Of a DNA stretch of 8,726 nt, positions 1 through 5,562 are shown one piece after another; the stretch's first letter is position 1; every line of letters starts with the position of its first letter. The translations under genes and the position numbers were made by a program. Below the pieces are notes generated by a model, which saw only the letters and a list, made by a program, of their open reading frames with translations, was not told where the DNA came from and made no database searches. This DNA comes from Chloroflexota bacterium (GTDB lineage Bacteria; Chloroflexota; UBA6077; JACQUR01), in the NCBI GenBank assembly GCA_016210245.1, contig JACQUR010000211.1, positions 1 to 8,726 on the forward strand, given 5' to 3'.

Positions 1-5
1 CTCCT

Positions 6-30
6 ATCCGAGCCGCGACCGTGAGGGAGC
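6..30 (+). repeat. Dispersed repeat, copy 1 (CCGAGCCGCGAC type)
   Basis: This 25-nt stretch recurs in reverse orientation at 8047-8071 with one difference (C versus T after GCGAC). Similarity continues loosely past the core into a GGAGC-GAACCC segment. Two copies about 8 kb apart point to an interspersed intergenic repeat of this genome. The copy may extend left of the window. Confidence 0.6.
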
Positions 31-60
31 GAACCCGGGCCGCTTGATTGACCGACCACA

Positions 61-274
61 AGCGCGCATTGAGTTTGCCAGCATGCCCGGATCGGGTAGA
101 ATGTAGGTAGTAAGCTCAGGTCGCGCCGGGCGGCTGCCAGGGCAACGTTGCGGCGGAGCGAACTGGAAAGCGCGATGAGGCCCGCGCCGGCGGGAGACCG
201 CCGGGCCTGCCGGTACACCGGCTGATGGCTTCTATGGAGCATCCCCACGGGGACGATCCATAGAAGCCATTTTT
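61..274 (+). ncRNA. Putative structured leader or non-coding RNA
   Basis: About 210 nt without a convincing ORF but dense in pairing. TCGCGC at 121-126 pairs with GCGCGA at 170-175 and encloses a branched region containing the palindrome GCAACGTTGC. GGCCCG at 179-184 can pair with CGGGCC at 202-207 around an inner GCGG/CCGC helix closed by a GAGA tetraloop (194-197). GCCGG at 209-213 pairs with CCGGC at 218-222 around a TACA loop. A long stem then follows at 225-270. The segments AGGTAGTAAGCTCAGGTCG and GAGCGAACTGGAAAGCGC remind me of HEARO/omega RNAs associated with IscB, but this is memory and was not checked; no IscB follows. It could equally be a regulatory leader for the operon that starts at 307. 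Confidence 0.4.
225..274 (+). terminator. Terminator-like long hairpin with U run
   Basis: A perfect 14-bp stem (225-238 with 257-270) has an apical TCCC/GGGA helix at 242-245/250-253, and the 3' arm runs into TTTTT (270-274). On the minus strand no T run follows, so it should act on rightward transcripts only. It ends 32 nt before the first start codon of the operon. It may therefore end the upstream RNA or act as an attenuator. The stem is longer than usual for an intrinsic terminator. Confidence 0.6.
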
Positions 275-306
275 GGTTACCGGGGCAGGGCAAGGGAGGC
301 AGCGCC

Positions 307-414
307 ATGAGCGCTGAGCATCGAACCGTACGGGTCAGCATCGAGATCCTGCGGAGCAGTCGGCTGGCATGCCCCCCGCGGCATGGCGGCCGGGCCGGAG
401 GCGGCCATGGCTGA
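307..414 (+). CDS. 35-residue small protein, first ORF of the operon
   Basis: Not recognised. The start ATG at 307 has a strong ribosome binding site (GGGAGG at 294-299, 7-nt spacing), which is the main evidence that it is translated. The product begins MSAEHRTVRVSIEILRSS and becomes rich in Pro, Arg, Gly and His, with one Cys. The first 18 residues could form a strand-like segment (TVRVSIEIL); the rest looks unstructured. Its stop codon overlaps the next gene by 8 nt in the string ATGGCTGA, a geometry repeated at 3750-3757. It could be a leader peptide that couples translation to the next gene, or the decayed N-terminus of a longer protein. Coding status is moderately likely; function unknown. 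Confidence 0.45.
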   Translation: MSAEHRTVRVSIEILRSSRLACPPRHGGRAGGGHG

Positions 415-1834
415 GTCCATCGCGAGCCCGGCCGAGCGCTGGTCGACCAGGGTCAGAGGCGCAACCCTGTCCCTGGGGCGGCGCCTGGCTGGCTCGTGGC
501 CGCTCGGGGGCCGGCCGCGGGCGCGCCAGCGTGAGCTGGTGGTCGCCTTGCTCGAGCTGGCGTTCGAGCGGCGGGGCTGCCCGGTCTGCGTCCTGGCGGA
601 CCAGAGCGACGGGAAGGGGCTCTGGATCCTGCTGTGGGAGAACGTGAACGACCCGTGGGTGCGGGCCGAGCTGCGCGCGGCGCTCGGCTACTGCCCGGTC
701 CACTGGCGGCGGCTGGACGGGGTCGCCCAGTCCGGGGGGCTCGGCGTGATGGGGCAGGCGGCGCTCGCCCAGGACCTGGCCGAGACCATCGCCCGGCGCC
801 TCCATCGGGCGCTGGCCGGCCGCGCCCGCCTGGCCACGGCGCTCGATACCCGGGCGTCGTGCCCGGCGTGTACGCGCCGCGCCTTCACCGAGCGCAGCGC
901 CCTCGACGCCCTCGGGCGCTGGAGCGACGACCCGGCCGTGTGGGAGGGCTACCAGCGTTCGGACGGCCTCTGCCTGCCCCACTTGAACCAAGTCCACAGT
1001 CGACAGTCCACAGTCTACAGTCTGCTCGTATCCTTTCGACTGTTGACTGTTGACTGTCGACTCAGAATAGGGGCGCTGGCGCCATCGAGGGGAGCGCTGA
1101 TCGAGGCTGGCCTGCGCCGCGTGCAGCAGCTTTCGGCGCAGCTCTCTGGGCCCGCAGGCCCGGAGTGGGTCGCCGTCGAGGGCACGTTCTGGGAGTGGCA
1201 CCGGCCGCCCCAGGCCCGGCGAGCCGGATCGATCGACTGCCCGGTCTGCCTCCACCAGCTTGCGACGGAGCGGCAAGCGGTCGAGCGGTGGGCGGAGGCC
1301 AGCGTGGCCACGCCGCTGTGCCCCGAGCACGCGGCCTGGCTGGCCGGCTCCCGGGCAGAGCCGGCGCTGCTCGCCAGCCACCGTACCGCAATGGGGGCGG
1401 CGCACAAGGAGGTCGAGCGGCGGATCGAAGGCTGCGCGCGCCAGGCCGAGGGCTGGCCGCGCTGGTGGCCCCGCCCGCGGCCGGCACCGGGCGCGCCCCT
1501 CCCCCTGTCCTGCTCGGCCTGCGCGGCAGGCGTCGAGGCTGCCCAGGCCGCCTGCCAGCAGCCGCTGAGGCTCGACGCTGGCGAGCTGCTCTGCCTGCCG
1601 CACCTGCGGCTGGCGCTGCGCGCACCCGGGGCCGAGACGATGGCCTCGGCCGAGGCTGCTGGCCTGCGCGCGCTGGCCGCGTTGCTGGGCGAGTTCCTCC
1701 GCAAGTCCGATTGGAACCACCGCGACGAGCCCCGCGGCGAGGAGCAGAGGAGCTGGCCCCACGCCCGCGCCTTCGTGATCGGCCCCGAGCGCTGCCTGGC
1801 GCCCGCGGCAGCAGGACGGAGGACTGAGGACTGA
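407..1834 (+). CDS. Tandem DUF6062-like protein with four CxxC/CxxH modules
   Basis: 475 residues from ATG 407, chosen because GGAGG (397-401) lies 5 nt upstream; the in-frame ATG at 383 has no such site. It contains four Cys-x2-Cys motifs, each followed by a Cys-x2-His motif: C58/C61 with C96/H99, C152/C155 with C189/H192, C278/C281 with C305/H308, and C369/C372 with C396/H399. The C-terminus carries FLRKSD...EPRGEEQ (430-447), the signature I associate with DUF6062-type proteins. The spacing suggests metal-binding modules, probably zinc, but this is inferred. The N half resembles the product at 1838 and the C half that at 2897. Residues about 195-219 are encoded by an in-frame repeat hairpin (991-1062) between the halves and look like an insertion. 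The last residues (GRRTED) also come from repeat DNA. No signal peptide or membrane segment is apparent. Function unknown. Confidence 0.85.
   Translation: MAESIASPAERWSTRVRGATLSLGRRLAGSWPLGGRPRARQRELVVALLELAFERRGCPVCVLADQSDGKGLWILLWENVNDPWVRAELRAALGYCPVHWRRLDGVAQSGGLGVMGQAALAQDLAETIARRLHRALAGRARLATALDTRASCPACTRRAFTERSALDALGRWSDDPAVWEGYQRSDGLCLPHLNQVHSRQSTVYSLLVSFRLLTVDCRLRIGALAPSRGALIEAGLRRVQQLSAQLSGPAGPEWVAVEGTFWEWHRPPQARRAGSIDCPVCLHQLATERQAVERWAEASVATPLCPEHAAWLAGSRAEPALLASHRTAMGAAHKEVERRIEGCARQAEGWPRWWPRPRPAPGAPLPLSCSACAAGVEAAQAACQQPLRLDAGELLCLPHLRLALRAPGAETMASAEAAGLRALAALLGEFLRKSDWNHRDEPRGEEQRSWPHARAFVIGPERCLAPAAAGRRTED
991..1062 (+). repeat. Inverted heptad repeat inside a coding sequence
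   Basis: The left arm consists of 7-nt units AGTCCAC, AGTCGAC, AGTCCAC, AGTCTAC (from 991). The right arm (1037-1062) has the complementary units. 998-1023 pairs with 1037-1062 at 23 of 26 positions around a 13-nt loop. The whole tract is 72 nt, a multiple of three, so the reading frame of the surrounding gene is kept. The aligned paralogue at 1838-2602 lacks this segment after its second CxxH motif. Confidence 0.85.
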
Positions 1835-1881
1835 GCGATGAGTGGAAGCAACTCAGTCCTCAGTCCTCAGTCCTCAGTCCT
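1813..1881 (+). repeat. Inverted heptad repeat enclosing a start codon
   Basis: The left arm 1813-1835 is built from AGGACTG-type units and pairs with 1852-1874 at 22 of 23 positions. The right side carries one further CTCAGTC unit, to 1881. The 16-nt loop (1836-1851) holds the ATG at 1838, and the left arm supplies the only plausible ribosome binding site (GAGGA, 1826-1830). The repeat also encodes the last residues of the upstream protein and the first dozen or so of the downstream one. Confidence 0.85.
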
Positions 1882-2602
1882 GCTTGGCCGGCGGCTGGTG
1901 CGGGCCGCCCGCGGGCTGGGCTACCGGCTGGGCGACCTGCTGGCCTTCTGCGGCCCGCCCGTGCCGGCTGCGCTCTGCCGACCGGTGCGTCGCAGCACCT
2001 GGGAGGTGTATGACGCGCACGCGCTGCTGCGCGGGCCCGGCTGTCCCATCTGCTGCCGCGCGGACCAGGACGTGCAGCGCATGGTCTTCTGGTTCCTGCT
2101 GGAGAGCTACGGCGAAGGGCCCTGGATTGAGCGGCTGTGCGCCACGGGCGGCTTCTGCCCGGCCCACTTCTGGGCGCTGGCCCGCACCGGGGCCCGCTAC
2201 CAGTTGAGCTACGTGGCCCAGTACCTGGCCGAGCATGATCTGCGGGCGCTGGGCCAGGTCGCCGCGCGCGTCGCCCGGACCCGCCCTCGGTCGCCAGGCA
2301 CGTTCGCGGAGCTGATACGCTCCGACCGCTGTCCTGCCTGCCGGACGTGGGACGAGAGCGCCCGGCGCAGCGTCGAGCTGCTGCTCCGCACCCTGGAGGA
2401 CGACACGGTGCGCGTGCTCTGGCGCCGCTCCGGCGGCCTGTGCTGGCCGCACCTCCAGCTCACCGTGGCGCTCGCCGACGAGGCTGCGCTCCCGGAGGTG
2501 TTGGAGGTCGAGCGGGAGCGCTTCGAGGCCCTGCTCCAGGATGGAGCGGCGGACTTCGAGCCGCGGGCAGCCTGGCTCCTGGCCGGCTGGGGGAGCCAAT
2601 GA
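1838..2602 (+). CDS. Two-module Cys/His protein, DUF6062-like N-half type
   Basis: 254 residues. It has C69/C72 with C107/H110 and C165/C168 with C202/H205, the same CPxC...CPxH, CPxC...CxPH order as the N half of the protein at 407, with similar spacing and matching context (GCPIC, FCPAHFW, GGLCWPHL). It lacks the FxRKxD...EPxGEEQ tail, so it corresponds to only part of a full family member. It starts 3 nt after the preceding stop, and its own stop is 7 nt before the next gene. Residues 5-16 (NSVLSPQSSVLL) come from the AGTCCTC repeat and are probably not part of the conserved domain. The start at 1838 is the only ATG with a purine-rich upstream site, but a GTG downstream of the repeat could have been the original start. 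Probably binds metal; function unknown. Confidence 0.8.
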   Translation: MSGSNSVLSPQSSVLLGRRLVRAARGLGYRLGDLLAFCGPPVPAALCRPVRRSTWEVYDAHALLRGPGCPICCRADQDVQRMVFWFLLESYGEGPWIERLCATGGFCPAHFWALARTGARYQLSYVAQYLAEHDLRALGQVAARVARTRPRSPGTFAELIRSDRCPACRTWDESARRSVELLLRTLEDDTVRVLWRRSGGLCWPHLQLTVALADEAALPEVLEVERERFEALLQDGAADFEPRAAWLLAGWGSQ

Positions 2603-2608
2603 GGCCTC

Positions 2609-2824
2609 ATGTGGCAGCTCTCGCTCGTGATCGGACTCGCGTTCAGCCCCATCGCCGCGGCGATGGCCTTCTTGATCACCTATGAGGAGTGGAGCCATCA
2701 CCAGCTTCCACGCGCCGAAGTGCTCAAGCGCTCCTGCCAGATGGCCGGCGTTACGCTGCTCTTCTTCCTGCTCGTCTCGCTGGCCATCGGGCTGTGGGTT
2801 TCCTACCTGGGCGGTCGGGCGTGA
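2609..2824 (+). CDS. Small membrane protein with two transmembrane helices
   Basis: 71 residues with hydrophobic helices at about 4-24 and 46-67. They are joined by a polar segment (25-45) rich in Glu, His, Arg and Lys that holds the only Cys (C43). The ATG at 2609 is preceded by GAGG (2601-2604) overlapping the stop of the previous gene, so translation is probably coupled. Family not recognised. Within the operon it is the only clear membrane protein and could anchor the neighbouring soluble Cys/His proteins; that is inference. The length and two-helix layout are sound, the role unknown. Confidence 0.7.
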   Translation: MWQLSLVIGLAFSPIAAAMAFLITYEEWSHHQLPRAEVLKRSCQMAGVTLLFFLLVSLAIGLWVSYLGGRA

Positions 2825-2896
2825 GCGCGTCCTGGAGGTGACGCCCCTGCCCTCTGGACCGCCTGCTCCATCACACGGCTCACAGGAGGCTGGCCG

Positions 2897-3757
2897 ATGC
2901 ACCGGCTGAGCGAGTGGTGGAGGCGACGAACGGCTGCCCGCGATCGGATGGAGGTGCCTCGGTGGGCTGAGGCGTTGCTGGCCCGTGCAGTGCCCACGGC
3001 TGCGGAAGACGGCTGCCCGGTCTGCCGGGCCGAGCAGGCGGCCGAGCGCGCCTTTACCGCTCTGGGAACTCAGCCAGAGCGGGCGCAAGCCGAGTTTCGC
3101 GCTCGCCTGGCCCGGTCTCCGCTCTGCCAGGCTCACGCGAGCGCGCTGCTCGCCGCGGGCGCGGGCCTGCCCAGCGCCCAGGGGCTTCTGGCCGCCCGAC
3201 TGGAGCGCCTGGCGACCCTCCAGCGCGCGCTGGCCGCTCGTGCCACGCCCGGAGCGGCCCGCGACCTGGCGGCGGCGCGGTGGGCGGTGGCCGCCCCGGA
3301 AGCGTGCCCGGCGTGCGAGGTAGTGGTCTTCGCGGCGTGGGAAGCTGCCCGTTGGAGCGGACACGTGCTTGGCACGCCGGGCGCAGCGGAGCCGCCTCGG
3401 GTGGCCCGCGCGCTCTGCACGCGGCACCTGCCGCTCGTCCTGCAGTACGCCAGCCCGGAAGCGGCGCGGCTGGTCTGCGAGGCGCAGACGGCCAGGATCC
3501 GCGCGCTGCTGGCCGAGCTCGCCGAGTTCTTCCGCAAGGTGGACTACCGCTATGCCCATGAGCCGAAGGGCGAGGAGCAGAGCGCCTGGCTGCGCGGCAT
3601 CGAGCGTATGGCGAGGCCGGCCGGGCCTCCGGCCCGGCCCACGACCGAGCGCGAAGCGCCGCCGGCGCCTTCCGCCGATGGCGCCGTGGTGCGGGCTGAG
3701 GTGCGCATGGCGGGCGCCGGCCGAGGGGACGACCCGCCGGGAGGGGGCGGTGGCTGA
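2897..3757 (+). CDS. Two-module Cys/His protein with DUF6062-type tail
   Basis: 286 residues with an excellent ribosome binding site (AGGAGG 2884-2889, 7 nt from ATG 2897). Motifs are C40/C43 with C77/H80 and C137/C140 with C174/H177. The tail FFRKVDYRYAHEPKGEEQ (211-228) is the clearest DUF6062-like signature in the window. It matches the C half of the protein at 407 in module order and tail. Residues after about 235 are low-complexity (Pro, Ala, Gly, Arg), encoded by very GC-rich DNA that includes a perfect 9-bp hairpin at 3619-3639. No membrane segment is seen. It follows the membrane-protein gene after 72 nt and overlaps the next gene by 8 nt. Likely a soluble metal-binding protein acting with its neighbours; no activity can be assigned. 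Confidence 0.85.
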   Translation: MHRLSEWWRRRTAARDRMEVPRWAEALLARAVPTAAEDGCPVCRAEQAAERAFTALGTQPERAQAEFRARLARSPLCQAHASALLAAGAGLPSAQGLLAARLERLATLQRALAARATPGAARDLAAARWAVAAPEACPACEVVVFAAWEAARWSGHVLGTPGAAEPPRVARALCTRHLPLVLQYASPEAARLVCEAQTARIRALLAELAEFFRKVDYRYAHEPKGEEQSAWLRGIERMARPAGPPARPTTEREAPPAPSADGAVVRAEVRMAGAGRGDDPPGGGGG

Positions 3758-4361
3758 GACGCCAGAGCACGACGGCCAGGTGGTCGAGGATGGGCTCCAG
3801 CGGGTGGAGCTGATGCTACCGGCACGGCTCTACCAGCAAGCGCTGGCGCTGGCCGCCGAGCAGGGTTGGCCGGAGCAGGAGGCATTGCTGACGGTTCTGA
3901 GCCACGGCCTGGCCTACCTGCAAGGGGAGTGCGAGCTGAGCCGGCTGAACCGGGGTGAGCCCGACCTGCGCGCCGAGGCCGAGCGCTGGCGGCAGCGGGC
4001 GATGGAACTGGAGGGCGCCTACGCGGTGATGAAGTTCCGCGCCTGGGAGCGGGGCGAGCACCTGAAGACGTTGGAGCTGAACGTGAGCGGACTGCGGGGG
4101 GAGAACGAGCTGGCCAGGTCCCGGCTGGCGACCTTCCGGGCGGACGAGGCGCGGCTCAAGGCAGAGCTCGCCGCGCTGCGCGAGCAGCACGCCGCGCTGC
4201 AGGCCCAGGTGGCGGCGGCCCCGCCGGCCGAGCCGCGACCCGAGCCCGCCCCTCGAGTCAGCTTGCTCGGTCGCCTGGTTCGCTGGCTCAGAGGCGGGGC
4301 GAGTGCTCCTCTACCAAGTCGACAGTCGACAGTCGACAGTTCACAGTCGAAAGGAGGCTAG
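3750..4361 (+). CDS. Coiled-coil protein with possible ribbon-helix-helix start
   Basis: 203 residues from GTG 3750, chosen for GGGAGG (3739-3744) 5 nt upstream and the GTGGCTGA overlap with the previous stop, the same junction form as 407-414. An upstream in-frame ATG exists but lies wholly inside the preceding gene. Residues 18-58 (RVELMLPARLYQ, then two helices) resemble a ribbon-helix-helix fold, though this is only a pattern impression. Residues about 66-155 are Leu/Glu/Arg/Ala-rich with coiled-coil spacing. A Pro-rich linker follows, then an amphipathic segment VSLLGRLVRWLRGG (about 170-184) that might touch a membrane. The last 14 residues (190-203) come from the AGTCGAC heptad repeat. 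The stop TAG lies across the left boundary of the IS630 element. Possibly a DNA-binding or scaffolding partner of the Cys/His proteins. Confidence 0.75.
   Translation: MAETPEHDGQVVEDGLQRVELMLPARLYQQALALAAEQGWPEQEALLTVLSHGLAYLQGECELSRLNRGEPDLRAEAERWRQRAMELEGAYAVMKFRAWERGEHLKTLELNVSGLRGENELARSRLATFRADEARLKAELAALREQHAALQAQVAAAPPAEPRPEPAPRVSLLGRLVRWLRGGASAPLPSRQSTVDSSQSKGG
4317..4351 (+). repeat. Five tandem AGTCGAC-type heptads
   Basis: Units are AGTCGAC three times, then AGTTCAC and AGTCGAA, all in phase. They encode the C-terminal tail of the coiled-coil protein. The unit is the one seen at 991-1024, and CAGTCTAC just beyond the right end of the IS (5560-5567) may be a further unit separated by the insertion. 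Confidence 0.85.
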
Positions 4362-4379
4362 TGGTCCGTCAGGGATGAT

Positions 4380-4409
4380 TTGGTGATATGAGCCCGGATT
4401 GGGTATCCT
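4380..4409 (+). promoter_or_regulatory. Possible transposase promoter
   Basis: TTGGTG (4380-4385) and TATCCT (4404-4409) are 18 nt apart, with the transposase ATG 7 nt downstream. The match to sigma70 consensus is moderate. Confidence 0.3.
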
Positions 4410-4415
4410 CCAGGC

Positions 4416-4874
4416 ATGCGTGTCAAATACAAGGTGACCCTAACCCAAGAAGAGCGCGAGTGGCTGCAAGGGCTGATATCCGCGGGGAAGGGGGCGGCTC
4501 GCCGCTTAGCCCACGCCCGCGTCTTGCTTAAGGCTGACGAAGGACCCCGGGGGCCCGGGTGGCCCGACCAGCAGATCGCGGTGGCCTTGGAGGTAGGCAC
4601 TACCACGGTCGAGCGTATCCGCAAGCTGTTCGTCGAAGCAGGGCTGGAGGCTGCCCTGAACCGGCGGCTTCCCCGGGTGCCGAAGGAGCGCAAGCTGGAC
4701 GGGCGCCAGGAAGCCCAACTGGTCACCCTGGCCTGCAGCGAAGCTCCAGCGGGGCGGGGCCGCTGGACCTTGCGCCTGCTAGCGAACAAGATGGTGGAAC
4801 TGGAGTACGTGGAGAGCCTGTCGTATGAGACCGTGCGGCAGGTGCTAAAAAAAACGAACTCAAACCCTGGTTGA
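4416..4874 (+). CDS. IS630 transposase, upstream frame (orfA)
   Basis: 152 residues carrying the DNA-binding part of an IS630-family transposase. A helix-turn-helix region covers about residues 28-75 (AHARVLLKAD, then QQIAVALEVGTTTVERIRKLF), followed by the linker ending SYETVRQVLKK. The zero frame runs past the A8 run into TNSNPG and stops. A -1 shift instead gives LKKNELKPWLKEQW, the motif IS630 transposases normally have at this junction. The full product of the shifted reading would be about 378 residues, a normal size for the family. The ribosome binding site is weak. Confidence 0.85.
   Translation: MRVKYKVTLTQEEREWLQGLISAGKGAARRLAHARVLLKADEGPRGPGWPDQQIAVALEVGTTTVERIRKLFVEAGLEAALNRRLPRVPKERKLDGRQEAQLVTLACSEAPAGRGRWTLRLLANKMVELEYVESLSYETVRQVLKKTNSNPG
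4847..4853 (+). promoter_or_regulatory. -1 ribosomal frameshift site (A AAA AAA)
   Basis: The codons CTA AAA AAA ACG contain an eight-A run (4847-4854) in the right phase for tandem -1 slippage. Slipping joins orfA to orfB and restores the conserved KKNELKPW junction. A plain A-run sequencing error would give the same picture, but slippery A runs are common in IS630 elements. Confidence 0.75.
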
Positions 4875-5551
4875 AGGAGCAGTGGGTCATTCCGCCCGAG
4901 GCCAACGCCGAGTTCGTCTGGCACATGGAGGACGTGCTGGAGGTCTACCCTCGGCCCTACGACGAGCGGTACCCCCAGGTGTGCATGGACGAGACCTCCA
5001 AGCAACTGGTGGGGGAGACCCGTCTTCCCCTGCCCATGAAGCCGGGGCAGACGGAGAAGGTGGACTACGAATACGAGCGCAACGGGGTGGCTGAGTTGTT
5101 CATGTTCAGTGAGCCCTTGGCGGGCGAGCGATGGGTGACGGTGAGCGACCACCGGACCAGGGTCGACTGGGCCCAGACCATCAAGGATCTGGTGGACGTG
5201 CGCTACCCCCTGGCCGAGCGGATCGTCCTGGTGATGGACAACCTGAACACCCATAGCCCAGTGTCCCTATACGAGACCTTTGCGCCGGCCGAGGCCAAGC
5301 GGATCCTGGATCGGTTGGAGATCCATCACACGCCCAAGCATGGCAGTTGGCTCAACATAGCCGAGATCGAGCTGAGCATCCTGAGCCGACAATGTCTGGA
5401 CCGACGCATCCCCGACCAGGCCGAGCTAACGGCCGAGGTGGCGGCCTGGGAGGCCAGGCGCAACGCCACGGGGGGCCGGGTCAACTGGCGATTCACTACC
5501 GAAGACGCTCGTATCAAGCTCAAGACACTCTACCCATCAATACAGGAATGA
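4871..5551 (+). CDS. IS630 transposase, catalytic frame (orfB, DDE domain)
   Basis: 226 residues if read from TTG 4871, but it is most likely made only as a frameshift fusion entering near 4853. The DDE triad is visible: D40 in VCMDETSK, D123 in LVMDNLNTH, and E165 in GSWLNIAEIE. All three lie in well-preserved context, so the enzyme could be active. The C-terminal part, with RQCLDRRIPD and then VNWRFTTEDARIKLKTLYP, is typical of the family. Its TGA stop (5549-5551) lies within the right terminal inverted repeat, so the gene fills the element completely. Confidence 0.9.
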   Translation: MKEQWVIPPEANAEFVWHMEDVLEVYPRPYDERYPQVCMDETSKQLVGETRLPLPMKPGQTEKVDYEYERNGVAELFMFSEPLAGERWVTVSDHRTRVDWAQTIKDLVDVRYPLAERIVLVMDNLNTHSPVSLYETFAPAEAKRILDRLEIHHTPKHGSWLNIAEIELSILSRQCLDRRIPDQAELTAEVAAWEARRNATGGRVNWRFTTEDARIKLKTLYPSIQE

Positions 5552-5562
5552 CAGACCACCAG

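Larger units (their letters stand above)
4361..5559 (+). mobile_element. IS630-family insertion sequence
   Basis: About 1.2 kb. The transposase is in two overlapping frames. The ends are imperfect inverted repeats: 4358-4371 against the complement of 5549-5562, reading CT(A/G)GTGGTC(C/T)GTCA, 12 of 14 matching. IS630 elements target TA. The left end abuts TA (4359-4360), while the right end is followed by CA, which may be a mutated duplication. The catalytic residues look intact. The exact ends are uncertain by a few bases. Confidence 0.85.

Noticed and set aside
121..274. Retron msr-msd or diversity-generating template repeat
   Set aside because: No reverse transcriptase, variable repeat or target protein is visible. 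The stem with a U run is better read as a terminator or attenuator.
991..1062. CRISPR array
   Set aside because: The units are 7 nt in direct tandem with no spacers; the 11-nt units at 7917-8032 fail for the same reason.
335..1762. Long open frame on the minus strand opposite the four-module gene
   Set aside because: It has no family-like motifs, is low in complexity (Arg, Ala, Pro, Gly) and is opposite a gene with clear CxxC/CxxH patterning and a good ribosome binding site. It is a GC-driven shadow.
1874..3559. 561-codon minus-strand open frame across three plus-strand genes
   Set aside because: It spans the gaps between well-supported genes, has no recognisable domain and a biased composition.
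3369..3749. N-terminal extension of the coiled-coil gene up to an ATG at 3369
   Set aside because: It would overlap the preceding gene by nearly 390 nt, and its Arg/Ala-rich translation is a shadow. GTG 3750 has a good ribosome binding site.
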